Origin: Arabidopsis thaliana
Lineage: Eukaryota > Streptophyta > Magnoliopsida > Brassicales > Brassicaceae
Length of the DNA stretch: 64,000 bases
Direction of reading: 5' to 3'
NCBI RefSeq assembly: GCF_000001735.4
Contig: NC_003076.8
Span: 21,827,835 to 21,891,834, forward strand
Shown: positions 1 through 11,983 of the stretch, in pieces
How the letters are laid out: each line of letters opens with the position of its first letter
Position numbering within the stretch: the stretch's first letter is position 1
Position numbers and translations under genes: made by a program
The notes under the pieces: generated by a model
Database searches by the model: none
Told to the model about the DNA's origin: nothing
Seen by the model: only the letters and a program-made list of their open reading frames with translations

Positions 1-49
1 CAGTATCTTAAAGAGATCGTCGCTCATAATTATCTCTCTGATTGTTCAG

Positions 50-2024
50 GTGATTGCTAAGGCTCGTGTACCAATTATCAAGTTTGTTGAGAAGAAAAGC
101 AACATTGCGTTTGATCTAAGGTTTTTTATTTTCCCATTTGACCTAGTAGCTTCCCTTTTAGATACAGTCTGCTTTTACCATAGATGGATTGTAGGCAACA
201 TACTAATTAATTACATAGCAATTCTTGAAGGAACTTTGAACTTTGGCTATTATGTATATCCTCAACAAAAGCTTTGTGGTCCAGGCTCGATTAGAAAGCT
301 CTGTAATTGCAGCAGATATCTATACGAATTATATATGTAGACGCACAAATGACTTTTATTGTGAATGAATTATATGAATTTAGCTAGTATTAAGCATGTC
401 ACTGGCTTTGCAGTTTTGATATGGAGAATGGACCAAAGGCAGCTGAGTTTATACAGGTTTGTGATAGTACATTTTGCTGCCCCAAGTAGTTCTCATGAAT
501 TTGTGATTTTTCAGCTGAATAATACTCCTTAGCAACCTATCATGTTGATCTATGTTATCTTACCACAATTCTCGGATTATTTTGCAGGATGCAGTATCAA
601 AGTTGCCTCCTCTACGACCATTATGTCTAATTCTGAAAGTATTTCTACAGCAGAGAGAACTTAATGAGGTCTGGAAATACTAGTCTGCTTTTCTTTAATA
701 ATTTCCGTCCTTCTTCACAATGCCAAACGTTCACAAAATTGTCTTTAATGTTTTTGTTCAGGTGTACAGTGGTGGAATTGGTTCATATGCACTTCTTGCA
801 ATGCTCATTGCATTTCTCAAGGTCCAAGTGGTTTCTTAAATTTCACAATTCCAATTCTTTCACTTTCAAATTTAAAACTCTAAATTGGACTTTTTGTACC
901 TTTGTTTGTTCTATGAAACAGTACCTGAAGGATGGTCGAAGCGCACCTGAGCATAACTTGGGAGTTCTATTGGTATGTTTTTTTCATTGCTACGTAAAGC
1001 TTTAAATTGCATGGCTTCATTTGTTGGCTAAAATCTATATTTTTCTTTATTGTAGGTTAAATTCTTTGATTTTTACGGGCGAAAATTAAACACCGCAGAT
1101 GTCGGTATATCTTGCAAAATGGGAGGTTCTTTCTTTTCTAAGTACAACAAAGGGTAAGTACTTAAACCAACACTGGAGAGTTTTATTTAATTGTTTCTCA
1201 TCTAAACTCCATGAAACATCGACCTTTACCTTTTGTGTCTCTGTCTTGATTCATATCTGTCTTTTTTTTCGTTTTTGTCTCTCCAGTTTCCTGAACAGAG
1301 CCCGGCCAAGTCTCATCTCTATCGAGGATCCACAGGTCAGCTTCGAGCTCTGGTTTTGTATAAACAAGAAACTTAGAATGCATCTGACAAAAGATTGACT
1401 TGGTTTTATTTGGTTTTGTTGGATGATCAGACACCAGAGAATGACATTGGGAAGAGCTCATTCAACTACTTTCAGGTTCCATTCACTTCTTTAGTTTATC
1501 AACAAAGTATTTACACTTTCAAGATGGATATATAAACTCATTAGAGACGGTTTCTTTATATGCAGATTCGATCAGCCTTTGCAATGGCCTTGTCTACACT
1601 AACAAACACAAAAGCCATCCTATCGTTAGGACCAAACCGGAGCATCCTCGGCACTATCATCAGACCAGACCGGGTCCTATCAGAACGCAAAGGAGGACAA
1701 AATGGAGATGTCACGTTCAACAGCCTTCTTCCCGGAGCAGGAGAGCCATTACCATTGGAGAGTAACGGCAAAACCAACGGTGGGCTTTTCTGCAACTGGG
1801 AGCTCGAAGAAGAGGAAGAAGAAGGTTCGTTCCCTAGAGGGAATGACATTACTCCAGTAGTTGATACCCCTGGTAAGAAATCAAAAGAGTCTTCTCGAAA
1901 AAAGAAGAAGAAGAGCAAGAAGAATAAGGAGGTAGATGAAGACGACGAGGAAGAAGGAACGAGTACGAAGAAGAAGAAGAAGAAACGACGGAGGAACATT
2001 GTTGGACTCACATGGACCTACTGA
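50..2024 (+). CDS. TRL: TRF4/5-like nucleotidyltransferase (TRL), 3' part
   Basis: Partial gene: only the last nine exons are in the window (50-120, 414-456, 588-668, 762-821, 922-972, 1056-1153, 1287-1335, 1431-1475, 1566-2024), giving 318 residues in one frame with GT/AG borders. The translation begins VIAKARVPIIKF, runs through a region typical of non-canonical poly(A) polymerases (FDMENGPKAAEFI, GGIGSYALLAMLIAFLK) and then the PAP-associated domain (APEHNLGVLLVKFFDFYG, FFSKYNKGF). It ends in a long acidic then Lys-rich tail (EEEEEE; KKKKKKRRR) likely to be a nuclear or nucleolar signal. The catalytic aspartates lie upstream of the window. TRF4/5 proteins add short A-tails to nuclear RNAs such as rRNA precursors for exosome decay; Arabidopsis TRL is reported to act on 5.8S rRNA precursors. 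Family assignment is firm; the locus name is from recall. Confidence 0.9.
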
Positions 2025-3243
2025 GAGATGTTTATTATAGTTCGGTTACACTTAGAACCAGACGAAGTTTCTGTTATGAGTGTAAATTATTATAATTTGG
2101 TAAAAACAGATATTTATGCTGTTGTTACAAATTAGAATACTTCACCATCAGTTTTGAGTTAGGTTCTTAAATTAAGACAAATGTTATGGAACAATTTAGT
2201 TATCAATTTTAGATTCATCAATCATTATCGTGGTCGTCACTATCATCAACATCCTCATTTATTGATCATCATCATCATAAGCATCTACTTAATCATAAAG
2301 TACATTCTCTCTTGCTCTTGATTCAGGACTTTGATGAATCCATTATTGGAAACCGTAATTCGAATGAAATTGATTGTAAAGATCATATTTTTGGATTGTG
2401 ATTTGACTTGTTTAGAGGCTTTTTGATCAATGGCTCTTTGGTTCTGATAAAGGTCTAAACCATCAACAATAAGATATTATTCGATATTTTCGAAGAAGCA
2501 ACATCATACTCTTACTCACTTGATTTGTTCTAAATTCGAAACCATAACGTCTTGCATCGTGTGTTTATATTTTCACGCTCACATTCAAGTGTTAGATAAT
2601 GTTTTAGACGTATTTACCAAGAAAAGAGGGGAACGACAAAGGGGTCTACTTCTGAAGTTTGAATCCGGCGCCAGTTTCTTCTATAAAGGTTCATCTTACT
2701 GGATCGTATTATGGATTTCTCCGTGTCATTTTAGTAATTAAACCTTTCTAATTGTTTTTTTTTTTGTAAAAAACAGTATGAAGTTACTACTCTTGTTACT
2801 AATCTAATAAAATAAGTTTGATCTAAACATCATTATATTGAATTTTCAATTTTGGAATAATGTGCTTTTTATTGATTATATAATCGATTGCTATGATTTG
2901 GATTTTCAAAGTAAATATCAATTTTCTATTCGATAAATTTATATTAATTTACTTTTAACAAAGCTCGAAATGAAAAATACTAATTTGTGCGCTTATAAAT
3001 ATTCTCAAAATTTAAAACCTATGAAACAGAATAAATAAAGTATCATGTGCATTGTTAATATGAAAATTAAATATAGTTTTTGCTTTATTACTGGCACAAC
3101 GAGTTTTAGTTGAAGATACATTGGGGTATATGTCTTATATCATTACTTCATTATGTAAAATAAACTTGTGTTATCTCTTCTAAAAATCATATATATTTCA
3201 TAAGCAGCATTATAGTAAATACAATGAAAGACAAACTCCATAA
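2025..3243. other. Intergenic, AT-rich, with repeat fragments
   Basis: No coding gene is supported. It holds the 3' flank of TRL and, at about 2511-2630, a degraded copy of a block (ACTTGATTTGTTCTAAATTC ... TTTTAGACGTATTTACC) that also lies upstream of the DUF295 gene near 13.3 kb and near 19.2 kb. Two shorter matches to the 18.7-18.8 kb region occur at about 2703-2745 (TGGATTTCTCCGTGTCATTT) and 3196-3230 (CATAAGCAGCATTATAGT). Confidence 0.5.
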
Positions 3244-3624
3244 GGTCATGTGCAATGGCAAATTTATTCAACATCCTACTTTTTCACTTTTTAACCTTCC
3301 ACATCATCTTCTCTTTCTTTCACATCATCATTCAACACCCACATAATTTTGAACCACTACAATGGTTTTGTTTAATAAAATTCAACACTCTACTCTACAA
3401 TTATTATTTTATAATTTATATTTACTTATATATTTATTTTCTTATGATTGTATATTAATAATAATTCTTGATAGATTAAAATATTAACTAAAATTATATT
3501 AAATTAAAGAGGATAATAAAAACAACCTTTAAAATCAAATTTAAAATAAAAACAAGAGTTTATTAGAGGATAATAAGAAAATTATGATAGAAATGATGTT
3601 TTTTTGTATTTGTCCGAATGAAAT

Positions 3625-3641
3625 GAACCAAGTTTCTTTTT
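3625..3641. repeat. Target-site duplication, LINE 3' side
   Basis: GAACCAAGTTTCTTTTT, identical to 9249-9265, directly next to the A-tail of the LINE. Confidence 0.9.
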
Positions 3642-3673
3642 TTTTTTTTTTTTCGTCAAAACAATTTCATAAA

Positions 3674-6600
3674 TTAAATAGTGTTGTTACAGTGATGTTT
3701 TTGAAGCCAACTAGGGAAAAGTCTAGAATCTGAATAAAAACAAGATGAATTACAACCAAGTTTCGCCAGATCGTGTGCAATCATGTTTCCCTCCCTCTTG
3801 ACGAATTTAAATTGAATGCTTCTGAATTTTCCAGCCCAAAACTGAATATCTGTGAGTAGATTCGCTAAAGAGCAATGTGAAGCAGAATTGGTAACAAGTT
3901 GTATCAAAGTTTGGCAATCTCCTTCCATGATGACATGTGTATAGCCTCGGATCCAAATTTGTTGAAGTGCTGCTAATAAGGCCTTTGTTTCTGCCTCTAT
4001 CGGTGTGCTTGTATGGTCTAGTACCATGGATCCCCAATGTTCAGGTGTCCCGTTATGGTTTCTAATAATCCACCCTCCTGTAGCTTTTAAATCCTGCACA
4101 GTAAAACTAGCATCGAAGTTGCATTTTATGTAAGGCATCTGAGGTTTAACCCATGTAGTGTTCCCCGCTGCTGTCGTTCGCTTCGGAAGCCTTCTAGGAC
4201 CTTGTGTTTGGGTAGCATTAAGCCATTCGTTTGTTTCCGCCTTAGCCCTTACAACTGTTATTGATGGACTTTCTCGAAGATTGTTTAAAACTACATTGTT
4301 TCGTGCTTTCCAAATTCTCCAAAGTAGCCAGAATGGGATAAGTTTCTGAGAATCTGTTATAGTGGTGTTCTGGAGAAGTAATAAAATATTTGAAATGTTA
4401 TCTTCAATGTTATCAGACAGTATAGAGCTTCGATATAAAGGTGTGTCAAATAGCCGCCAAGCCATTGTTGCAAAAGGACATGTGAAAAGTGCGTGATTGA
4501 TAGATTCATTCTCTCGTCGACATCGTGGACATCCAGGATCGATGCGCATTCCCCTCGTGGTGAGGCGTTCCGTTGTTGGTAAGGCTTTAGACATTATTCT
4601 CCATAGAAAATGTTTTAGCTTCGGCATGATTGGCAAATTCCAGATTTTGGTTTTGAGGTCTACTGAACCATGGGGTTTAGCCATTGTAGGGATGTTGTTT
4701 GACGGGTCATGCGTTAATAACCAATAACCCGAGCGGACTGTATAGTCACCTGTGAAATTGTAGCTCCAAATAAGACGATCCGTTTTACTCCTTGTTGAGA
4801 GATAGATGCGTTTAATATAGTCATGGTCATATTGATCCACAAAAGTTTGCAATTTGGCATTATCCCAACATCGACTATGACCTCTATGCTGAAATAAATT
4901 GTCAAGTGATAGACCATTATGTTGTTCATCCGTTAGCAAAGGGCGTGAGGGTGAGAGTCGACGACATTGTCTATCCCTAAACGGATAGTCTTACCATCGC
5001 CAATCACATACTGTGTACCTTTTCTGAGGAGGGCAATACCAGAAAGCAAAGAGGACCACCCGTAAGATTGTTGAGACCTTGTTTTAGCATCAATTATCGA
5101 GTTATCTTTAAAATATCGAGCCTTCATAACCCGCGCGAAAAGAGAATTGGGATATTGAATGATTCGCCATGCTTGTTTTGCAAGGAGGGCGTCATTAAAT
5201 TTTGCAAGATCCCGGAAACCCAGCCCTCCTTCCTTCTTAGAATATTGAAGTCTCTTCCAAGCAACCCATGGTATTCCTCTTTTATTTGAAGCTTTTTCCC
5301 ACCAGAAATTCATCAGAAGAGACTCTATCTCAGAGACAATACTTTGAGGAAGTTTGAAACAGGACATCGCGTAGACGGGCATTGCCAAGGCAACTGATTT
5401 TAACAATATCTCCTTTCCGGCTGGCGAGAGGAATTTTGCACTCCATGAGGCAGTTCTTTTTTTAACACGATCTATGATATAATTGAACATTTCTTTTTTT
5501 TTCCTACCAAATTGTTCGGGAAGACCCAAATATTTACCTCCTCCTCCTTGATTTGGAATGTTCAGAAGTGTTTTTAGTCGAGTTTGAGTGGAACCGTATA
5601 CACGAGACCCAAAAGTGATTAATGATTTCTGAACATTTATTTTCTGCCCGGAATAATATTCGTCAACATCAAACACATCTTTAAGAGCTTGACAGTTCCT
5701 CACATTAGCTTGACAAAAGAATAATGAATCGTCTGCAAATTGAAGATGCGTTATAGCCGGTGCTCCATTTCCAATTCGGACTCCGCGAATATCCCCACTT
5801 GATGCTTTGACCTTAATGAGATGGCTGAGAATGTCTCCACAAAGAATGAACAAATATGGGGATAAGGGATCGCCCTGTCTAATACCTCGAATCGGCGAAA
5901 TATATCCATGAGGTGAACCATTGATCAAGACTGAGTAATGAACAGATTTCACAACAGCCATTATCCAACCTATCCATTTATCGCAAAAACCGAAAAGTCG
6001 CATCGTCGTTTCCAGAAAATCCCACTCTACTCGGTTATATGCTTTGCTAACATCTGTTTTCACTGCCATATATGTTTTCGAGACTCGCTTCCGGACTTTT
6101 AAGGAGTGCATAATTTCATGAGCGATCATAACATTATCATTGATAATTCTCCCTGGAATAAACGCAGCTTGCGAATCCGAGACGATTGAGTTTAGGTGTG
6201 TTTTAAGACGGTTCACCATGCATTTTGAAATGACTTTGTATAAGACATTACACAAAGCTATAGGTCTGTAATCGGACAGCGTTTGAGGATTTTGAATTTT
6301 TGGAATCATACATATGTTAGTGTGATTGATGCTGGTCTTCATATGTGATGATTCGAAAAAAAGTTTCACCTCTTTAATTACATCGTTACCAACAATATCC
6401 CAACATTGTTTGTAAAAACGTGCTGTTAGACCATCTGGACCCGGAGCCTTATCGTCACCAATCTGACAAATTGCTTCAAAAATTTCACTGTCACGAAAAT
6501 CTTGCGTAAGCTCCGAGTTAATTATGTTTGTGACAGATGAAGGGAAATCTGCAAAGTCAATTGGGGATACTTGTATTCCGTTAGTGGTGAATATGTCCGT

Positions 6601-7845
6601 GAAGAATTTTTGAGCATGACAACCAATCTCTCCATCACCCATGTACATATGTCCTTGATCATCTACGATTGAATTTATTCTGTTTTGGGAAATTCTGGTT
6701 TTTACGCAAGCATGAAAAAAATCAGTGTTATGATCGCCTTCCTTCATCCATTGGTTACGACTTTTCTGTTTCCAAAACTTTTCTTCGTCACTAAACGCTT
6801 TGGCCAACGATTCTTGTAATTGAGGTATGTGTTGTCTTTGAGCTCTATTCACACTCTCCATTGCTTTGTTTAATCTCGCCTGAAATGTTTTGATACGCAC
6901 ATCCGAATTTAAATTTGAACGATGTTTCAGTTTGGACATAGCCTTTCTGCAACTTTGGATACGTTCAGTGATGGCAAAAACGTGAGAAGTGGGTGAGCTG
7001 TTCCATCCGTCGTGAACGACTTGCTTAAAGGTAGGGATATCAAGCAAACGATTATCAAACCGAAACTGGTTACGACGTTGGATGAAAGAATCATTAGTGT
7101 GGACCAAAACCGGTTTATGGTCTGAACCAGAAAAATCCAAAAACTCTGTTTCAGCGTTTGGAAAAATTGCAGACCAAACTGAATTTATGAAGACTCTGTC
7201 AAGACAACATTTTATTGTATGTGTGTGTCTTTCCCCAACCCAAGTGAATCTATCCCCTCGTGAACGCATATCTTCGAGATCACAATATAAAACCATAGCT
7301 TTGAAATTCCGGAAAGTCCATTCTTCTCTTAAAGGGCCACCAATCTTTTCATCATTGGATAGAATCTCATTGAAATCCCCAATTAACATCCATGCTTCAC
7401 TTCTATTATCTGAAATTTGTTTAATGGTTTCCCAAAGGTGAAGACGTTCGGATGGAACAGGGTGACCATACACACAAGACAAGTAGAAGCTCTTATTATT
7501 ATAAGTTACATAGGAGTCAATGAGTCTTTCATCCTGAGAAAGCAAGGACAAAGAAACATTGTTTTTCCACATAAGAGCTAAGCCACCACTCCTTCCAATG
7601 GGGGGCTGTGTTATTACATTAGGGAAACCTAGATCATACGCTAGTTTACGTAAAACATCACATTGGTTAAGAGTTTCAACTAGAAAGAGGATATCATACT
7701 TATAAATGCGAAATAAACGGAAAAGCCGGGACTGAGTCAGCGGCACACCAATGCCCTGACAATTCCATGAGAGTGTCCTCATATTGGATCCCTTGGGGGT
7801 ATCGGGCCCCCCGCGCCTCCGTCTATGACATTGTGGATCGAACAT
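3674..7845 (-). pseudogene. LINE ORF2: endonuclease, reverse transcriptase, zf-RVT, RNase H; frameshifted
   Basis: The first frame (ATG at 7845, stop at 4933, 970 residues) starts shortly before an AP-endonuclease domain (MRTLSWNCQGIG; LIGDFNEI; DHKPVLV) and then has a reverse transcriptase (GPDGLTARFYK, YRPIALCNVLYK, IRQGDPLSPYLFILC, catalytic FADD at residues 703-706). The remaining 420 or so residues lie in another frame (4939 down to 3674). They carry the zf-RVT region (LKHFLWRIMSKALP, CPRCRR) and a plant-type RNase H whose four acidic residues are present (NFDASF, EAETKAL, EGDC, AHDLAK). The frames overlap at about 4943-4950, where one base appears to be missing in CCTCACGCC. A programmed shift cannot be excluded, but plant L1 elements normally have one continuous ORF2, so I call it a single inactivating indel. 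Confidence 0.88.
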
Positions 7846-7955
7846 GATCCCGCCGATTCGGCCTTCCTCTCCTTCTTACAGAGATGGCTCAGGACCGCCA
7901 TCTCATCTGTTGCCTCCACTTGTTGAAACATGTCTTCAAAATGGACTCGCTTACG

Positions 7956-8966
7956 CTACATGAGGATAACCGGGTTCTGTGCATTGTCAGATGATTCCAA
8001 GAGAAGATCATTGGTAACCGGTGTCTGAGTTCTCACCCTTGCTAGTTTAGCATGAAGATAACGGAGCCTTCCAACAGTAAGATCCGTGTCCTCGAAAACG
8101 CTTGGGACAGCGAAGGCCGTAGTGTGGGTAGTGGTCTGACCCTGGTTTGCATTTGGGAGAGGGTTGTTAAGACCCGGAATGAGAGTCGCTGGGTCTATTG
8201 TCTGAAGCGTATCTGTGTCACTCATGTTGTTGTCTTTGTTATCCATCTGATTGTCATCATCCTCATTGTCATCATCACTCGGTTCCGAAGGGTCTTCATC
8301 ATCAAAGGCAAGAACACACTCCTTCACATCATGTTTCAGAGATCCACACTTGGAACAGAAGTTCCTCAGACGCTCGAAACGGTACTTAATCACAGTGTTT
8401 TCATCAACAGCAAACTGGAAATTCCTTTGAAATCTAAGCGGATCATCTAAATTCCAGTCAATTTTCACTCTTACAAAGCCACCATGGTTCGAATTCTCAT
8501 CGAAATCAACTTCAGACACAAATCCTAGACGATTACCAGCACATCTTGCCATTGCATTCGTAAGAAAGAGAAGTGGAATACCCGTGATTTGAACCCAGAA
8601 CGGTATGATTTTCATTTCGGCTTCGGTGATATTTGGATACCATCTGTGAACCGAGAGCATCCAATCATTAAACGACCAAGGTCCACGTCGGAGTACCAAA
8701 TTCATTGCTTCTTCAGTCTGGAATTTGAATTGAACTTTGCCTTTGTCCAGAATTCGCCCAACACACGAGTCTGGGAAGCCCCAAACTCTTGGCATCTGTC
8801 CAATTAAGGCACGAAGATTCTGCTTGCGAGGATTTACTGTCGTTACAACCACAGAAAAGCGATTAACATGCGCAGCCCGGGAACAGAACTCAGGGGTAAG
8901 AGCCACCGGTTCATCATCTATCCCCAAGGTGAGGTCTTGAACGGATTTTCGAAGTCTGTCACTCAT
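7956..8966 (-). CDS. LINE ORF1: DUF4283 / CCHC zinc-knuckle protein
   Basis: 336 residues from the ATG at 8966 (MSDRLRKSVQDL). The open frame runs further upstream, but only without an ATG. The N-terminal half is the DUF4283 domain found in plant LINE gag-like proteins (LRRGPWSFNDWMLSVHRW; PFWVQITGIPLLFLT), followed by a CCHC knuckle of the zf-CCHC_4 type (CSKCGSLKHDVKEC) and an acidic Asp/Asn-rich tail. ORF1 proteins bind the element RNA to form the ribonucleoprotein used in retrotransposition. The stop lies about 110 bases before the ORF2 start, the usual two-cistron layout. The frame is uninterrupted. Confidence 0.88.
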   Translation of the reverse strand: MSDRLRKSVQDLTLGIDDEPVALTPEFCSRAAHVNRFSVVVTTVNPRKQNLRALIGQMPRVWGFPDSCVGRILDKGKVQFKFQTEEAMNLVLRRGPWSFNDWMLSVHRWYPNITEAEMKIIPFWVQITGIPLLFLTNAMARCAGNRLGFVSEVDFDENSNHGGFVRVKIDWNLDDPLRFQRNFQFAVDENTVIKYRFERLRNFCSKCGSLKHDVKECVLAFDDEDPSEPSDDDNEDDDNQMDNKDNNMSDTDTLQTIDPATLIPGLNNPLPNANQGQTTTHTTAFAVPSVFEDTDLTVGRLRYLHAKLARVRTQTPVTNDLLLESSDNAQNPVILM

Positions 8967-9248
8967 GATTTGTGACGATAGTGTTTGTGGGAAAGTGAAA
9001 TGGGATTGAGAAGAAAGAGAAGACGGATTGAAGGTTTTATAGAGTTGCGTCCATGGCGGTTTATGTGGGTAGTTACTCTCCGAGATTGAAGGAAAACGAA
9101 AACTGCCATAGAAACGGTTAGGCAGAGAGTAACCGTCGTCGAAATTCTGTAAAGCAACACAGATTCCGATCGCCGGAAAAGCGCTCCGTCGTGGAGAAAT
9201 GAAACGGTATGAAAAGGGCCTGAAATCGCCCAAACTGTCGCCCTCTGA

Positions 9249-9265
9249 GAACCAAGTTTCTTTTT
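9249..9265. repeat. Target-site duplication, LINE 5' side
   Basis: Second copy of the 17-bp sequence at 3625-3641. It marks the LINE 5' end at 9248 and shows the element is not 5'-truncated beyond its leader. Confidence 0.9.
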
Positions 9266-9585
9266 ATACAGCTTCAAAAGTTATGAACTTTCATATAAAT
9301 ATTTTAACAAAAAAAAAAAAATGCTATATAATAATTGATTGTAAATAGATAGGGTGAGATAAAAAAAAATATAAAACTCTTTACTTGCTCTTTGAGCGTG
9401 TGAAACATACTTTCTAATAAAATGGTGACGTGTGACATGTGCGGACCCAAACAAATTTTATTCAACATGTTGAATAGATTCAACACCCTAAAATCCACGT
9501 AGGTTTTTTTCATTTTTTAACACCCACATTACATTGATTAAACAGTTGAATAATTTATTCAACACCTCCATTACAAGTAGTCTAA

Positions 9586-10320
9586 CAACGAATGATTATT
9601 ACTATATTTATATTTTACTATATACCTTAAGACCTTAACAATACTCTTTTTTCTCTAATATTTTTCTTTTCTTACATAGTAATTTAGATTAATACCCTAT
9701 AATCTAACTATGCGGAGATGGACATCCACATGTCACTTCCTTCTTTCTTCTGCTCTTATTCTTATTTCTCCTCCTTCTTCTTTTTTTCTCCGAGACTTTA
9801 TTGCTTATTTTTTTCTTCAAAATAGATTTAAAAGTAAATTATATATTAGTGACAACAATAAAAATATTAAAAATAATAATATTGATGAATGGACGTCTAG
9901 ACCTACCTTTTAACTCCTTGATCTCTTCAACCGCTCCTTGTATTACAATGGCTTGCCTACATCTTTCCATACCTCTTTGACCGTCTCCTTCTTTGGTAGA
10001 CGAGACCTAATAAACTTGTAAGTTGATTTGATCATGATCTTAATTCTTTCTTTCTTACCTGATTGTGTTTTTGAATGTGTAAACTTAGTGATTTTAGCAC
10101 CTCGTTTATAACTTAATTTTTGGCTCCTTACGGCAAACTTCAAATCAAAGTTCTATGCATTCTATTTTTTTGCATTGTTTAACCACGTCAACACGTTTTT
10201 CAATTAAAAAGAATTACAGCGTAAGTTCTTTATTAAAATTAAATAAAAATAATTACAGCTTAAGTTCTCACTTTACCAATTCCCTACTTACTTTACTTTA
10301 TTCAGTTTCATTAACTTAAT
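9586..10320. other. Intergenic, no gene seen
   Basis: AT-rich sequence with pyrimidine tracts (around 9740-9790). No coding region, RNA gene or clear repeat is supported. Confidence 0.45.
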
Positions 10321-10652
10321 ATATATAATTTTAGACGTATTTTCCAAGAAATATATCAGATATTAGCAAAAGAAAAATCAACAGAAAAAAGTAAAAATTT
10401 TACCAATTTTGAGGAAAACATAAGCAAAACATGAACAAACATTTTTGAAAACTAAATCCAGCAACTAACGAAAATGTTGCTGAAACAACAAAACTGACGT
10501 TCAAATTTTGGATTTATTTACTCTGTTATTCAGATAACTAGGATTAAAGGCCTTGCTGTCACGGGTGAAATGATTTCAAAAAATTTCTAGAGAAAATTTG
10601 TATTCATCTCTTTTTATTCTAGCAAATAAAAATATGTCACCTATTAAAAAAA
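10321..10652. repeat. Long direct repeat, copy A
   Basis: About 330 bp that recurs in the same orientation at 19218-19540. It opens with ATATATAATTTTAGACGTAT and ends near TATGTCACCTATTAAAAA. By eye identity is well above 80%, with small indels. The two copies bracket the DUF295 gene pair. No coding potential or terminal structure is visible, so it is more likely part of a segmental duplication than a defined transposon. Confidence 0.75.
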
Positions 10653-10740
10653 ATCATCTAATCTTCTATCAAAACAAAATTATATATTAGTTTGTGTTTA
10701 AAAGAGAGAGTTAAGATTTTGATATTTATGAATAATTGAG

Positions 10741-11035
10741 GTTAAATATCGGTTTGAGTTTATAAACGGATATAGATATTACAATTAAACAAGGTTCAAT
10801 ATCAGTTTGGATTTATAAACGAGTTTAGATTTAACAATTAAACGTGGTTAAATATCGGTTTGAGTTTAAAAAGAACAGTTAGGATTTAGATTTTAAAATT
10901 GAACAAGATTAAATATCAATTTGGGTTTACGAAATAGAATTAAGGTTTAAAATTTTTAATTAAACGAGATCATATATCAGTTTGGATTTATAAAATAGTG
11001 GTTAGAGTTTATATTTTATAATTAATTAAATGAGT
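10741..11035. repeat. Diverged minisatellite, five units of about 53-66 bp
   Basis: Five head-to-tail units begin with variants of GTTAAATATCGGTTTGAGTT and end with variants of ACAATTAAACAAG. The first two are about 53 bp and later ones lengthen to about 60-66 bp through small insertions. Units differ at many positions, so the array is old. No protein is encoded. Confidence 0.75.
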
Positions 11036-11983
11036 TTTATTTATTAATTAGGTGGCATATTTTGATTGGCTGAAACATACCTTAGCTGGTAAAATTAGGA
11101 TCAGTAGCAACATAGAATCTGCAAAAAACAATCGAATGATGTTTACAAAACAATCTCACAATCTCTCTACTTTAATGATAATTTTCATGATTTTATTTTG
11201 TGAAAAAATGTATAGAATCATGAAGCAATAACATAATAATTTAATTCATTAACAATTATAGAAATTTTATTTTAATTGAATAAAACAAAACTTTTATCTA
11301 CTTAATAAAAGTGTGAATTCAATTTTTTTTTTTTTATTGAATAACAATAGATTCTATATAATATTTTCAGTCATTAAAACTATATTTAAGTCACAAATCA
11401 ATAACACCCCATAAATAAACAGATAAAATTATAATTAACGTTCACAAAAGTCTTTTATAAAGGATAATTGGTGCAACGGTTCATCATATATACAAAAAAT
11501 TGTAAGAGTTCATCAAATAAACTAAGAGATTACAACAGTTAATCAAATATACTAAATATTAAAACGGTTCATCAAATAATGTATATAGCTTTGCTTGATT
11601 TTGAGCCGTATTAGCCATTGTTTATTTGTTTGTCTTGTCGCTATTATATTTGCCTCAACTATTCTTTTTTTTTTCAACGAGGGGCTGATACGGGCTAATA
11701 GGCCTAAAATCACCAATTCGACTGATCAAATGGGTTATTTAGTAAATTTTGTGTTTGAGAAGAGAATCGATGTAGGCCTAAAGAGCGACTCGTGCTTATA
11801 CATAGTTGTGCATGTGTCACCAATTGAACTTATATGTATGCTCTAGAAACAAGTGATGATACATATGAACATAAGTATTTTCCTTAAATTGGGTATGAGG
11901 AAATACATGTGCTAAAGGAAACACCAAAGACGATCTAAGTATACATCAAAACATGTCAAAAGACAAATTAAACATTGAGGATA
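11036..11983. other. Intergenic, short degenerate repeats
   Basis: AT-rich. At about 11470-11580 a phrase like ACGGTTCATCAAATAATGTA recurs three or four times at roughly 40-bp spacing with mismatches. No gene is supported. Confidence 0.45.

Larger units (their letters stand above)
3642..9248 (-). mobile_element. LINE (non-LTR retrotransposon), near full length
   Basis: A plant L1-type LINE on the minus strand. In element orientation it starts with a GC-rich 5' leader at 9248, has a gag-like ORF1, an ORF2 with endonuclease, reverse transcriptase and RNase H, a short 3' UTR ending TTTTGACG, and an A-tail (the T-run at about 3637-3653 on the plus strand). It is bounded by a perfect target-site duplication, GAACCAAGTTTCTTTTT, at 3625-3641 and 9249-9265; the exact edge is blurred because the tail merges with the T-rich target. 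Target-primed reverse transcription leaves exactly these marks. The intact duplication and largely open frames point to a fairly recent insertion. Confidence 0.93.
3244..9582. mobile_element. Possible small DNA transposon split by a LINE
   Basis: The LINE is flanked by two AT-rich arms, about 3244-3641 and 9266-9582. The outer ends resemble imperfect inverted repeats (left GGTCATGTGCAATGG; the right end reversed reads GACTACTTGTAATGG, 9 of 15 identical). Both ends abut TAA (3241-3243 and 9583-9585), the 3-bp target type of PIF/Harbinger elements. Both arms carry repeated TTCAACA and TTGAATAA words. Without the LINE the element would be about 0.72 kb with no coding capacity, as expected of a MITE. 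The weak inverted-repeat match means this is an inference; the arms could instead be ordinary intergenic DNA. Confidence 0.38.

Noticed and set aside
1556-2011. Long minus-strand frame opposite the last TRL exon
   Set aside because: Poly-Ser/Phe composition is the antisense of the Glu/Lys-rich tail; no start context or homology.
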